64,000 nucleotides of DNA from Vombatus ursinus (GCF_900497805.2 NW_020954608.1:19413518-19477517), one strand, 5' to 3'. Shown: positions 10,769 through 22,194, numbered from the stretch's first letter. Notes: a model not told the origin generated them from the letters alone. Made by a program: numbers and translations.

Positions 10769-10960
10769 GGCAGCGTAGCAGGTGGGAGAGAGCCTGTTTT
10801 GAGTTAGTCCAAGTTACAGGCCAAGGTTAAGTCCTGGCCTCTGTCCTGTTGCCTGTGTGACTCTGGGCAAGGCACTTCACCAATCAGTGCTCTAGTCAAC
10901 TCTTTATGACTCTAGGTTGCAGAAAGGAGACCAATCTGCTTTTCTTTATTTTGTGACTTT
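10769..10960 (+). repeat. MIR-type SINE, long-tailed marsupial variant
   Basis: GGCAGCGTAGCAGGTGGGAG head, GTGACTCTGGGCAAGGCAC, then CAGTGCTCTAGTCAACTC and GGTTGCAGAAAGGAGACC. The same tail type recurs at 18.8, 31.5, 53.9 and 63.6 kb. Confidence 0.75.
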
Positions 10961-11324
10961 CTATACTAATACAATCACAGGTTCAGTTACTATCTTTCAA
11001 TTGCAATAAAAATATGTACTATTATAGTTGTACATATGGGTAATGAGTATCTCTTTTTTTTCTTCCGATACGCTATTTTATTTTGTATAGAAATACTAGT
11101 AACTGATTGAATTCATATTCTTAGCCCTGATGCAAATAGGAAAGTAATGCAATTGAAGAAACTGGGGCTCTACTTACCAAAAATATTCTGAAAAATATTT
11201 AAAATAACCATTTTAATTATAGCTGAAATTATTAGCTCTTTCCTCATGGTATGGGTTTTAACAACTAAATTAATGAAATTCTTGATATTTCTATTTGTGC
11301 TTTTCTCATTATAATTGGAATTTT

Positions 11325-11990
11325 ATCTACCAATCAGTCATTTAGCATTCAATGCTTATTAATGCCAGGCACTATGCTAGATGCTGAGCATAAGAAGATA
11401 AAAACATGAAATAACAGCAGACCTTAAGGAACTTACTTTCTGTAGAGGAAGAAAACATGTACACATGTCTATCCAAAATAAATGTAAGATAAATGCGAGA
11501 TAATTTTTCTGAGGGGAAGCATTAGCAATTACAAATGGGAAAGAGAATCAGGAAAAAGTTCATCTAGGACATGTGTTTAAGCTGAACCTGAAGAAAACCA
11601 GAGATTTTAAGTAGAGGTAAAGAAGGAGTATATTACAGGAATGCGAGTCATCCTATGTATGTGCACAAGACAAGAGAATGAAAGACATACATCAGGAACC
11701 ATAAGAAAGCAAGTTTAGTGTATGTGTACTTAAGTGTATGTGAAAGGGAATAATGTATAAAGCTGTAATTGCCAAGGCTAGAAAGATAGGATGAAGCCAG
11801 GTTCTAAAAGACTTTCAGTGACAAATAGGGGAGTGTACATTTGCTCCTTGAGGTAATAGAGAGCCATGGGACATGCTGGTCAGGAGACTCACGTGGTCAG
11901 ACTGTACATTAGGAAGATCATTTTGTCTAGGTGTGAAGGATGGATATGTGGAGAGAGATAAAGTATGGAACTGAGGATTTCTAGGATTCT
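11325..11990 (-). mobile_element. L2 LINE, 3' part
   Basis: Antisense L2 in order: TTAATGCCAGGCACTATGC, CTTAAGGAACTTACTTTCTG, AAGCTGAACCTGAAGAAAAC, AGAGAGCCATGGGACATGC and TCACGTGGTCAGACTGTAC. The sense strand would cover the end of the reverse transcriptase ORF and the 3' UTR. Heavily diverged. Confidence 0.8.
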
Positions 11991-12193
11991 ATGGAGTCAA
12001 GGTTACTAAACTTTGAAAATGGAAATTTACCATGAATCATGTCTTTTTAAAAGAAGAGAATGAGATTATTGCATTAAATTTTTAATATTTTTGAGAACTG
12101 AAAGTATTGAAACTATACAAAGAAACAAGGTACATGCCCAATTGACCTGTGATCTAAATTTAATATAGAGATTGGGTTGTTATCCTTTTTTAC

Positions 12194-12517
12194 CCTTTGA
12201 CAACTCTTATGAAGCCCATGAATCGCTTCACAGAATAATTTTTTTTTTGGTGGGGTGGGAGGCAATTGGGGTGAAATGACTTGCCCACGGTCACACAGCT
12301 AGTAAATGTCTGAGGTTGGATTTAAACTCAAGTCAAGATTTAAACTCTTGATTCCAGAGTCAGTGATTTATCCATCATACCACCTAGCTGCCCCAGAATA
12401 ATCTTTTTAAATACATAAAATAAAACACATAAGATTACAAAGGAAACCAATTATATTGAAATACAGTTATCAAAATATTTTAGATGAATTTCTGTATCCC
12501 AGATTAAGAACCACTGA
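12194..12517. mobile_element. hAT-like DNA transposon split by a SINE
   Basis: Same family as 9138-9330: ATGAAGCCCATGAATCGCTT and TTTTTAAATACATAAAATAA, ending CCCAGATTAAGAACCACTG. A SINE at 12240-12394 interrupts it, so the transposon is the older insertion. Confidence 0.75.
12240..12394 (-). repeat. A-tailed tRNA-SINE inside the hAT-like element
   Basis: Reverse orientation from a T-run through GTGAAATGACTTGCCCACGG to ACCACCTAGCTGCCCC. AGAATAAT flanks both ends (12232-12239, 12395-12402) as a target duplication. Carries a local repeat around TCAAGATTTAAACTC. Confidence 0.9.
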
Positions 12518-12574
12518 AGTAGAATATAAATACAAAAATGTGACATTTGGAGAATTCAGGTTATCTATATTAAT

Positions 12575-12800
12575 TCCTCCAAAGTTTATTAAGTACCCAC
12601 CACATTTAGGGCATTGTACAAGAAACATCAAGGGATTACATATGGAGTTGTATAAGATGTAGTCCCTTTCCTCAAAGTACTATTAAAGAAGATGAAACAT
12701 GCATACTAATATCAGCAATAGAGTAACATACAGAATCAAAAACTCGAGGGGTATGAACAATGTGCCAGACAAGTTCAGAGATGGAGGGATCACTTCTACT
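12575..12800 (-). repeat. L2 3'-end fragment
   Basis: AAGTTTATTAAGTACCCACC, GGGCATTGTACAAGAAACAT and CCTTTCCTCAAAGTACT follow the antisense L2 terminus. Confidence 0.65.
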
Positions 12801-14155
12801 TAGAGACACTTTTATTTAAATTTCATTTATATGCATTCACTTTCTCAGTCTTCTCCTCTTTACCTTACAATATGTAGCAGTTTCAGCCTGATAGACCAGG
12901 TGATTAGTGATTGGGTTCAAATCACAGGCTGTAAAAATGGACTTATGTAAAAGATGTATGATTATAACATAAAATGAGATTTTTTTTTTATTTCAAATTT
13001 TCTATATATCTTAAGTTCACAATGCAACTATCTAAAGCTAGGAACATCCTAAGCAGCATCTCTGTTTGCCTGACTTGTGTTCAAAGGAAAAAATAAAAAG
13101 CTGAAGAGGCAGCTAGGGACTTACGATCCTGTCTCAGTCAAGCATATATATTCACAATCATGCTGTGGTGTAGCCATCATAGCTGCTTCCGGGAAAAGTG
13201 GCAAGAGAACTAGCAGAGTCCCAAAATACTCAAAAGAGAGGGAAAGAGAGGGAGCATGGAAGCTGTTTCATCTACTGAGTAGGTGACTCTTCTTTCTCAG
13301 TTACCTATTATTTTTGACATAATTCCCAATGACAGAGACCCTGGAAACCAACCAGGAGCCTATGGTGAAGCAAATACTTTAGCAAGGATCTCATTACCAT
13401 GTATACTCTATAGGATCTCCCCCACTCTCCCTACTCCAGACTTAGACTTTCACATCAGTGGACTTCCTTGCTTACCTCCATTACACTAGCTCCCCTAACC
13501 AGGGCTAGGGAACCTGAAACCCCGAGGCTACCCACCCCTGCTGCTTAAACCTTGAAGAAAAAGGGGAAAATGTCAACGTTTGTTCCTAATTTTGAAAGGA
13601 AACTTCTTTCAAAGCAAACAAAAACATATATATCATGTATATACAGCGTGTGTGATGAAAAAAGAAAGTCTGTTTCTTAGAAACACAGAGAATAGAAGTA
13701 AATATAAATGTATAAAATAGACCAGAGTCTCATCAGTTTAGATCAGAGAAATAATATTAATGTGGATAAATGATGTTAGGGAAAACAAGTGATCATTTGT
13801 CTTTATCTGTTGCATTTCTGGGGCTTCTGAAGCAGCAGATAAGTATGCTCTGACAGTTCAGACAGATCTTATAAGAGAAAATTTAGTTAATTCTAGTACA
13901 GGAACTATTCCAAGGTGGGTATTGGGCAACATTTTCAGTGTTAACACAATGAGGACATAATTAATCTGCTTCTTATAATGCTGCTTAACATTCATGATTA
14001 CAGAGAATAACTGTTCTAATTGAGGTCTTGAAGGAAGTTTATCATAAAGCCTAAAGATATTTAGGGTTAAAACTTTCATGGATACTTAGCTCAGATATTC
14101 TCCATCCAATTATGGTATATAAAAGCATGTACTCTTGTGGAAAGGGAGGAAATAT
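12801..14155. other. No recognisable feature
   Basis: Mixed AT-rich DNA with a T-run near 12982. GGGCTAGGGAACCTG at 13502 hints at the end of a hAT-type element like 14580-14781, but no partner end was found. No convincing coding frame. Confidence 0.45.
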
Positions 14156-14159
14156 TACT

Positions 14160-14320
14160 GAATCTTAGATCTAGGAGGGAGCTAGCTTAAAGATCATCTT
14201 TGCATATAAGGAAACTGAACCCAACAGAAGTTCAATAACTGGCCTGAAGTCATAGACATGGGACTAGAACTGGGTCTTCTGTTCTTCCCACCAAACTATG
14301 CTGTTTTATGTATTCTAGCT
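14160..14320 (-). repeat. MIR fragment
   Basis: ATAAGGAAACTGAACCCAAC, TGGCCTGAAGTCATAGAC and GACTAGAACTGGGTCTTC run in antisense MIR order. Confidence 0.7.
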
Positions 14321-14499
14321 TCCTTATATAGTATATCAGCATTCGAGCTTTCTTCACGCAATCCTTAAAATAGTGCCCACACCATCCAACCTAGAGTTCT
14401 AGGTTCATCCAGAATACAATCAGTTCTGCTATAATACTTGTTCTGAAAATGCAAATTTGTTCCAATGCAATTGATATATTAGCCTGTAGTCAAGTGGGG

Positions 14500-15345
14500 A
14501 CTAACACACAAACAATTATGGACAATCAAGCCATATGCAGGACAAATTGGAAAGAATCAACCAAAAGAAGGCACTAGAACAAGAGTGGGGAACCTGCAGC
14601 CTCAAAGCCACGTGTGGCCTTCTAGGTCCTCAGGTGTGGCCTTTTGACTGAGTCCAAGTTTACAGAACAAATCATTTTATTAAACAGATTTGTTCTACAA
14701 AGTTTGGATTCAGTCAAAGGGCCATACCTGAGGACCTAGAGGGCCCCATGTGGCCTTGAGGTCACAGGTTCCCCACCCCTGCACTAGAATTAAGGAGGAC
14801 CAGGAAAGGCTTCCTGTAGAAGATGGGATTTTATCTGGGACTTGAAGGAAGTCAGAGAACCCAGGAGACAGAGATGAAAAGGGAAGAACATTTCATGCAT
14901 GAGGGACAGCCAGAGGAAGTGCCCAGAGCAGGGAAATGGAGTATCTTGTTCAAGGCATAGGAAGGAGGCCAATGTCACTGCTTTGCAGAGGATGTTGGGT
15001 TGGAGTTGCGTGGTGGCAGGGGGAGAAGAGGAGGGGGGAAGTAGTGTAAAGGTGTAGAAAGACTGGAAAAGTGGGGAGGCTATGAAGTGGAAAAGTGGCT
15101 ATGAAGGGCTTTGAATAGTGAATAGGATTTGATATTTGATCCTGGTGGTGATGGGAAGTCACTGAAGTTTACTGAATATGTGTGTTGTAGTTAGGAGCAG
15201 AGCAACATGGTCTGATCTTTGAGTTAGGAAGATAACTTTGGTAGCTTTATAGAGGGTGGGCTGAATCAGGAAAAAATTTGTGCTAAGGGGATCAGCCAGG
15301 TGTGAGGCGATTAGGGTCTTGTGAATTGGGAATATTTCATTCTTT
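14500..15345 (-). mobile_element. L2 LINE, 3' part, interrupted
   Basis: Antisense L2: GCAGGACAAATTGGAAAGAA, (hAT insertion), AGGAAAGGCTTCCTGTAGAA, GGGACTTGAAGGAAGTCAG, GAGGCCAATGTCACTG, AAGGGCTTTGAATAGTG, GGGAAGTCACTGAAGTTTAC. One of the better preserved L2 copies in the window. Confidence 0.88.
14580..14781. mobile_element. Palindromic hAT-type MITE inside an L2
   Basis: Terminal inverted repeats CAAGAGTGGGGAACCTG (left) and CAGGTTCCCCACCCCTG (right). An exact 8-bp duplication CACTAGAA (14572-14579, 14782-14789) is the length expected for hAT. The inner arms also pair (CTAGGTCCTCAGGTGTGGCC with GGCCATACCTGAGGACCTAG), so nearly the whole 202 bp can fold into a hairpin. No transposase is encoded. 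Confidence 0.93.
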
Positions 15346-15349
15346 TTAT

Positions 15350-15420
15350 TTACTTTACTTACAGCACCTAGTATAGTTCCTGGCACATGGTACATGCTTA
15401 ATAAATACTAATTGAGTGAT
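15350..15420 (+). repeat. L2 3' terminus
   Basis: AGTATAGTTCCTGGCACATG then ATGCTTAATAAATAC and TTGAGTGA are the sense L2 end. Orientation is opposite to the preceding L2. Confidence 0.75.
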
Positions 15421-15780
15421 TTCTTCACCAGGCATAAGATCTTTTCTCTATCATGGGATTAATTCTTCCCAGAATACGTGTTTGCATGGTCCACTGTTAG
15501 CTGCTTCACTGCAGAGTTATTAGGCAAATAATCACCTGCAGCTCAACAGAGACTTAGAACATGCACTGTAACATTCTTTAATCTCTTGTAAATACCATCC
15601 AGGTGTAGGCAGCCTTAAATATTCAGCAGCCTGGAAAATGCATATTTTCTTTGCTGCTACCTATTTGTCTTTGAACTCTTGGACACATCTTTATTCAATC
15701 ATGAGATCCTAAGACACTTGGAACTGTTAAAACTGCCTGAAAGAAAATAAATAAGAGTAGGCACTCCAACACTCATAAAA
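15421..15780. other. Unassigned DNA
   Basis: No repeat recognised. Around 15600-15665 lie AAATATTCAGCAGCC and AAATGCATATTTTC, a complex sequence that could be single-copy or conserved. This cannot be tested here. Confidence 0.3.
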
Positions 15781-15823
15781 TACACACACACACACGCACA
15801 CACACGCACACGCACACACCCCA
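15781..15823. repeat. (CA)n microsatellite with CG variants
   Basis: Imperfect CA run with several ACGCAC interruptions. Confidence 0.92.
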
Positions 15824-16390
15824 CAGTTTGACAGTGGCTTTTAGAGGCCAGCATGGCTCACTTCCACCTTAACTCTCCCTATTGTTTCAGTCCTTTCTTT
15901 CTCTTCAGAATGGAAAGCATTGTTTGTTGGTTTGTTTGCTTTTTTAAGGGATATGCCACCAAACAGACTTTTTTTACCTTAATCCAGCTTGGAAGCATCT
16001 CCTCTATAGAGAAGAAAGTAAGAAAACTAGTAAACTAGCTGATTAAAACAGAGCAGCCCCATCTGGTCACCTCCTGCTACAGCTTTATTTTCTGTTTCTG
16101 TACCTACCTGTCAGGGTCATACTGCAGGTTCAGACTCCACAGATCTCTGTAGCCAAGGAAAATCCATTGCAGTGGCCCCAGCTGCTCCATTTTGTCCCTT
16201 CAACACTACAGGAATAAATAATCAGGGAGTGAATTTCAAGTCTAATTAACAGTCCTGCTGGGGTATACAGGCCCTGCCATTTTCCAACTGGGCAAAAATG
16301 TTATGTACTAAAGGGGGAAATTATCTTTTTGTTTGTTTGAGGAATATAGAGATTATCTTCAACTAAACCTATTCTCTTCAGTGTTTAAAG
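15824..16390. other. No recognisable feature
   Basis: Moderate-GC DNA, no repeat or gene recognised. Confidence 0.4.
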
Positions 16391-16394
16391 GTTC

Positions 16395-16580
16395 TTTCCC
16401 TTCAGGATGCCATCTTTATCCTGAAACCTTCCCTGATTTCCTACCCAACCCCACCTGAAAATGAGCTTTCCCTCCTTAAATTTTCCTAGAACCTCTTGGG
16501 TCTCAATTTTTTGCCAACAAATTCTACATTGTGTAAGTTTTATATTCCTTCTTTTAGACTGTAAGCTCTTTGAGGGCAAG
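16395..16580 (+). repeat. L2 3' end
   Basis: GAAACCTTCCCTGATTTCC followed by GACTGTAAGCTCTTTGAGGG is the sense L2 3' UTR. A MIR follows directly. Confidence 0.8.
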
Positions 16581-17225
16581 AGGAAGCAGCATGATGTTTA
16601 TGGCAGAAGCACAGACTCTAGAGTCTAAGTGATGAAGCCCTATTGACGGACCCCCCAAAAGCCCTGGACTTTCCCATAGGGACCAGTCCTTGGCATTTGC
16701 CTGAGGAATCAGGCCCACCCCAGTCAATAATCCTCCCTGTGGCTCTCTGGCCACTTAACTCCCCCAATTGCCTGCACCCAGACCACCCCAAGCTACTTGC
16801 CACCCCTTAATCCCATCCAGATCTTCCCAGTCTTTCTGTATAAAATATCAATCTTGCCCTCATTAAATTGCACAGATTCCTTAAGAGTCTGGCCCCCTTG
16901 TATTGGCATCACAAATATTGCAGACTCACTAGGAAGCTTACCCACTCAACCAGGCTCATAATAAACTCTCTACTTGGACTGAAAAGATTTGAGTGGTTGA
17001 ATTCTTTCAAGGTAGACCCTCCCTGTACCCTTACATTTCGGGGTTCCTAGTATCCCTAGACCACATCATAAGGACCTTGATTCAAATCTTCTTGTTTGCT
17101 TGCTACCTCTGTAACCTTGGACGTGTTACTTAACCTTCCTAGGCTGTAGTGTCCTCATCTTTAAACTGAGCAGATTGAACTAGATGACCTGTTTGGTCCC
17201 TTCCAATTCAAAAAGTATGATCCTT
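16581..17225 (+). repeat. MIR split in two by an LTR
   Basis: Head at 16581-16629 (GGAAGCAGCATGATGTTTAT, GACTCTAGAGTC). The body resumes at 17069 (AAGGACCTTGATTCAAATC, TAACCTTCCTAGGC, GAACTAGATGACC). The two parts are continuous in the MIR consensus except for the insertion. Confidence 0.85.
16630..17068 (+). mobile_element. Solo LTR of an endogenous retrovirus (fossil)
   Basis: About 439 bp beginning TGATG and ending CATCA, flanked by the 4-bp duplication TAAG (16626-16629, 17069-17072). It carries a TATA-like TATAAAA near 16840 and an AATAAA signal near 16961, the usual U3-R-U5 order. The 4-bp duplication suits an ERV1/gamma-type element. No internal region or second LTR is present. It is younger than the MIR it entered; exact family unknown. 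Confidence 0.85.
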
Positions 17226-18357
17226 CTGACTGTGTTGCTTTTGTTCTTTATTTACTTAATAATTTAAATAGACAATTAGTATTTAATAATCCTCAAGAAA
17301 GGCACCTAATAAAATGTAAAGCTTGGGGAAATTTTATGGCACTTTTGCATACAGATTTATCAGCATAGAAAAACTTTCCTCTCAAAACTATGTAAAGGGA
17401 AGAGTGACTTATTTGTTGACTTTGAAGGGCTTACCTTCAAATAAGGGAAATCAACACATGGAGGTTAACTGGAGGTTAGGGAGGGGCATTTTAGATAGGG
17501 AAGTCAGAAAAAAGAAGACTAGATCCTTTGGGACAATTGATTTACATAATCTTTCCAGGAATGTTGACTGGATTATTGTTTCCAAGCATAGGGAGGACTT
17601 GAGATAGTGAAAATAAGCTTCAGACAGCATGGCAGGAAGATGCTAGGATGAAAGCTATGCTGTAAGTCTTAGTGGAACTAGTTACAGAGAACTCTTGCCA
17701 ATCAGGAGCACAGGGTTCCAGGGTGGGACCAATTCAGTGAAGGAGGATAATCCAAATAAGCTCTTTTTAATGCTATTGGCTATCTAAACTAGCCAGAAAT
17801 CCTGTAAAAATGCCCAAACTGCCTTTTTGCTTTAACTTTGTAAATCACTCCATCTGTACTCACGCAAACACCATTTGAAAGATCATAAAAATGCATTTTA
17901 CAGCAATTTTAAAATAATAATTGTCATCAAAAACATCATCATCTTTTAATTCCTTTGTATCCTTGCACAGTAACAGTTGAGCAGCAATTATGTTTTGTCA
18001 GGCAATGTTTGCATTATACAGCCTACTTACTGATAAAATCCTCAGTAATACTATTGTAAAATTTTTTAGAATTGCTATGAAGCTTGAAAGTGAGAGAGAG
18101 CATAGGCTTGAACTGGGTTGATACATTCATCTGGGAAATTCTTTGCACTCTGGGGCTGCTCCCACGGAAACTGTTGATTGCAGGAACACTTTTACCTATG
18201 GGTACCTATGGGGTAGGGATAGAAATTATGCTGATGAAGAGTGGGGGTGAATGCAGGGAACAGACTAATTCAGTCTTGGAGGAGTGGTGCAGCTGTGGAC
18301 CACCAGTGTTAGGTCCTGGATATTTTTTCCCTTGTGTCATCATGGTTGTGTTATGTG
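17226..18357. other. No recognisable feature
   Basis: No repeat recognised. Open frames of 94 codons (17323-17607) and 111 codons (18084-18419, running into a TG repeat) show no domain or splice context. Confidence 0.45.
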
Positions 18358-18380
18358 TAGTGTGTGTGTGTGTGTGTGCG
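18358..18380. repeat. Short (TG)n repeat
   Basis: About 22 bases of TG ending in GCGTGC. Confidence 0.85.
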
Positions 18381-18794
18381 TGCTCACAGGTGTTTGAATT
18401 GGCTCATGCCACATGCTAGTCCAGAGGCTACACACAGCATGCACCAAACTTGGAAGACCAATCCATAATGAAAGTTATGGGCAGCTTTAGCTTCAGGTTA
18501 CCTAATTACAGTATTCTTGTTGAGTTTGTAATGATGTCTCCTCCCTTCAAAAGTGGGGGGAGTGCACATAGCAGCAGGTACTAGGATTATATAATGGCTT
18601 TCAGAAAAGGGTAAATGTAAAATTGTCATTGAGGAGGCATTTAAGAAGATACATTGTCCTTTGGAATTCAAGAGAATACACCCAAGAGTGAAAAAATCAT
18701 CAATGAAACTAGTTGGGGGGAAACTGCCCAGGAGTGGGAAAGATGAACATCTTTAGCAAATTATTATGTACTCTGTTTTTTATTATAACAGAGA

Positions 18795-19025
18795 CAGCAT
18801 GGTATAGTTGATATATTGCTACATTCAGAGTTAAGAAGACCTGAATTCAAAACCTGATTCTCACACTTATTTTTAGATATATGAGACTCTAGGTAAATCA
18901 TTTAACCTGTTAATGCTCTAGAAAACCCTCTGAAACAATAAGGTGAAGAGAAGGCACCAACCTATATCAGTAGAGAAAGTTTCTTCTTCTAGGATTCCAT
19001 ATACAGATGGAATCACAGGTCCAGT
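18795..19025 (+). repeat. MIR-type SINE, long-tailed marsupial variant
   Basis: AGCATGGTATAGTTGATATA, GACCTGAATTCAAAACCTG, TTAACCTGTTAATGCTCTAG and GAAGGCACCAACCTATATC, ending near GAATCACAGGTCCAGTTCC. Confidence 0.8.
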
Positions 19026-19466
19026 TCCTATACTGTGTGTATACACACCTACACACGTTAGTATTCCTAACTATGTATACCTTAGCCTGATTATCAGTTT
19101 GGTAGAGGACAAAGAAGTGTCAGTTCTTTATTGAGAAAGACAAGATACTTGAAGAAATTTTATTTAAAATGTCACTTATTTTATGCTATTATTGTCATTA
19201 AAATATACAATAAACATATTCAGATATTTATACATATTATGTTTTTAAACTGGGATTCTGAGTTCCAGAGAAGTTGATGGCACACAAACTCAAAAGATTA
19301 AGTACCCCTTACTGAAGGTTTTTATCAGTGATGTCACTGCCCAGTATAAAAAAATTAAAGATATTCTAGATACGATAAAATTCTCCAAATTATCTTAATC
19401 TTAGATGGTATCATGTTAATTACATTGAGATCTGGATTAAAAAGCCTCCTCAATAAGTGGTAGAAT

Positions 19467-19530
19467 AGTATTTATTAAATACCTTCTATGTTGCACAAAG
19501 ACAAAAATGAAATGCATGGAAATGTTAAAG
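19467..19530 (-). repeat. L2 3'-end fragment
   Basis: TAGTATTTATTAAATACCTT then CTATGTTGCACAAAGAC. Short and diverged. Confidence 0.45.
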
Positions 19531-19555
19531 TAATAATAATAATAATAATAATAAT
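19531..19555. repeat. (AAT)n microsatellite
   Basis: Eight TAA units at the edge of the preceding L2 fragment. Confidence 0.92.
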
Positions 19556-19559
19556 TTAA

Positions 19560-20310
19560 CCAGACTTAATAGGCAGAAAGACAGTGGATGAAAAATGCAT
19601 ATTGCTTAGACATGTCACCAAATGGACAGCCCATAAAGTTAGTATATCAATGTGTATGTCATATATGGCCACTGCATTTGAACAAAGGGCTGGATCCTGT
19701 ATTGAAGAGCAGGATAAAATTGAGTGAGAATGAATTTGGGAAACAAACTTTCCATGATCCCAAGTTGGTACAAAATTCAGTCCCTTTAACAACATTCTTC
19801 TAGTGAGGCTCTATTGGTACAAATCATATGACAACATCAGCTCAGAAGAATTCAAAATACAAACCCCAAATGGCAATGGAAATGTGCAATTTGCAACAGT
19901 GACTTTTCTGAGATTATGGAATTACATGGTTCACATAATAAGCATATTTAAGTAGCAGAAGCTTTCAAATAATGACTCACATGCAAGGAGTGCTTCAAAA
20001 GGTATTGTCAAGGACAGATATAGCTAGAAAAATTGATGGGTCAGTCATATAACAAGAATTAAACACAAAGAATGGACAGTTCAAGTGCTCCAATGATTCC
20101 CCTGAGATAATAAAAGAATCAGAGAAAGGCTCCATCTCATTATAAATTATACCATGAATGGATCCTTTATTTAGGATTTATGGCAATATATTGACAAGAA
20201 TTGAACTGGATGGGAATGTATGGAAATGATGTAATCTATGGTGGAAGAGAAAGAACTCACACTGATGAAATTGCAGATTTACACAATCAACAAAGTATTA
20301 GAGCCATGAT
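19560..20310 (+). mobile_element. Possible RTE-clade LINE, 3' ORF remnant
   Basis: The stretch from GGCAGAAAGACAGTGGATG through AGACATGTCACCAAATGGAC resembles the C-terminal part of RTE/BovB ORF2 (R-H-V..M type motif). TGGCAATATATTGACAAG and GAATGTATGGAAATGATG further on fit the same region. No continuous frame survives. The identification is tentative. Confidence 0.4.
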
Positions 20311-20724
20311 GAACTGCAATTTATTTTTACCCACCTTGGATTTTTGCCCAAATAATATAAAAAACAGCTAGAAATTTTTTTTTGAAAAAATGAGTTGAGC
20401 CACTCATATGTAATGTTAGGGGAAAACCATTGGTGGACTTACATTGGAATCATGGATTCTATTCTAAAAGCCTTATCTATAAACTTCCATATAGGTCCCA
20501 ACTCTACATCATCCTCTTTGTCCTCTCATGTCTTCTTCGGTTCCATGCTCACAACTTTTCAGGTGAAATTTTAACTGCTAACTCAAATTCAAAAGGCCAA
20601 AAACTGATCCTGTCATCCCTTTCTATTGCCCTTTGGATAACTGAAATTTCAGTTCTTATGAGATCCTAGCTTTTCTTCACTTACTTGCCATTCCTACAAT
20701 GTTTTATCTCAATGGGATTGAAAG

Positions 20725-21185
20725 GCAGAATGACAGAATATCAGAGTTGGAGGGGAACAAAGAAGCCATATAGTGCAACTGATGAGTGATCAAGAATCAT
20801 CTCAGAAGCAAACCCAAGGAGTAGTCATACTGTGTTTCATTGAAGATTTATTTGAACAGAACCCCATTGAACTCCTAAGGCAAACCATTCCAATACTGGT
20901 TAGATCAAACTGTTCAAAAGGGTTTTGTTCTTTTTCCCTTAAATTAATCTGAAATCTTCAAATTCCACTAATTATTCCTAGTTCAGTTCCTCTGGAACTA
21001 GGCAAGACACTCATGATCCTTCTTCTACATGACATCCCTTCAAATACTTGAAGACTCCTGTCATTCTCCATCTCATAATCTTCTCTTCTTTAAAAATTCC
21101 CCATTCTTTCAACTGATCCTCTAAAATGACAGTCTCTAGTTCTTTCACAATTCTGGTCACAAACTAGCTTTTCAATGAACTAACT
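20725..21185 (-). mobile_element. L3/CR1 LINE, 3' part
   Basis: Antisense L3 in order: AGAATATCAGAGTTGGAGGG, GAACTCCTAAGGCAAACCAT, AATCTGAAATCTTCAAATTC, TACATGACATCCCTTCAAAT, ACTTGAAGACTCCTGTCATT. The sense strand holds the end of ORF2 and the 3' UTR. Confidence 0.8.
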
Positions 21186-21835
21186 CCACCTTTTTTCTTC
21201 AAAATCTCCTACTTTCAATAGCTTCAGTGTTGCCACCTATGCCCATAAAGTCTTAAATTTTTTTGTTTTTTTTTTGTCTGGAAAAGAACTCCAAAATCAT
21301 CTGCAATGCTTTAAAGTTTTTCTTCTAATGGTGTTATTTGTTCTTATGTGAATCACTAGAAGTAGGCAATAGTTACCTAATAAATCTTTGTAGGCTCATC
21401 ATACAGTCCTGAATACATAGAACTGGAAAACAATAGATTTGCATGTGCATGTATGTGTGTTTACATGTCAGAAGCTGCCTACACTCAACAGATAAAAGCA
21501 CAAAGATCCAGGGAATCTAGATTGCTCTTCCTAAATTGGCCTTCTATACTGAGTTATTATCTAATTATATTTGAGGGAGAGACAGAGAACCAGGTGAGAC
21601 CTTAACACAGCAAAGCAAGGCATCTTTGGAAATACAATCCTCTACAGCTTTTTCTATTTGTTTCTCTGTTCCTTTGTGCCACGTATGTTGATAAGAAAGT
21701 CTTGGGCCATGTTCTATAATTTAGGTCTTGGGAACATATAATGCTACTGCTGCTATTATTTTTGTTAATGATGATCATTAATAAAAACTGAAAATTACAC
21801 CTTTTTACATTTTCCAAGTACCTTGCATAAATTGT
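21186..21835. other. No recognisable feature
   Basis: AT-rich DNA, no gene or repeat recognised. Confidence 0.4.
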
Positions 21836-21839
21836 ATCA

Positions 21840-22020
21840 CTTGAAATTCACAATAGTAATAGATTTGGAGCTAGAAGGGACCTCTAATGTCACCTGATCC
21901 AATCCCTTTATTTTACAGACGAGGAAACAGAGTTAGGAGCATTAACTGATATGCCCAGGGTTATATAGGCAGTCAACATCAGGGATGAAGTTTGTGTTCT
22001 TTCCACTGTATCATGACATT
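21840..22020 (-). repeat. MIR-type fragment
   Basis: GAGCTAGAAGGGACCTCTAA, TTTATTTTACAGACGAGGAA, ATATGCCCAGGGTTATATAG in antisense MIR/L3-tail order. Confidence 0.75.
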
Positions 22021-22190
22021 TTATAAGTATTACAAGTATTATTAGGCACATTTAACATAGAAGAAAAATGAATGTCAGAGTAAGGAAATGACTTGCCCAT
22101 AATCATACAGATAGTATCAGAATCAGGATTTAAATCTACCCATTGCGTCCTTTGAAATCCCTGCTATCAACACCATGACATGCTCCTCTA
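22021..22190 (-). repeat. MIR fragment
   Basis: AAGGAAATGACTTGCCCATA, GAATCAGGATTTAAATC. A second antisense MIR directly next to the first. Confidence 0.7.
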
Positions 22191-22194
22191 ACTG

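Noticed and set aside
13500-13560. Possible end of a hAT-type element (GGGCTAGGGAACCTG)
   Set aside because: No matching opposite end or 8-bp duplication nearby.
18084-18419. 111-codon plus-strand open frame
   Set aside because: Ends in a TG-repeat-derived Val/Cys run and resembles no family.
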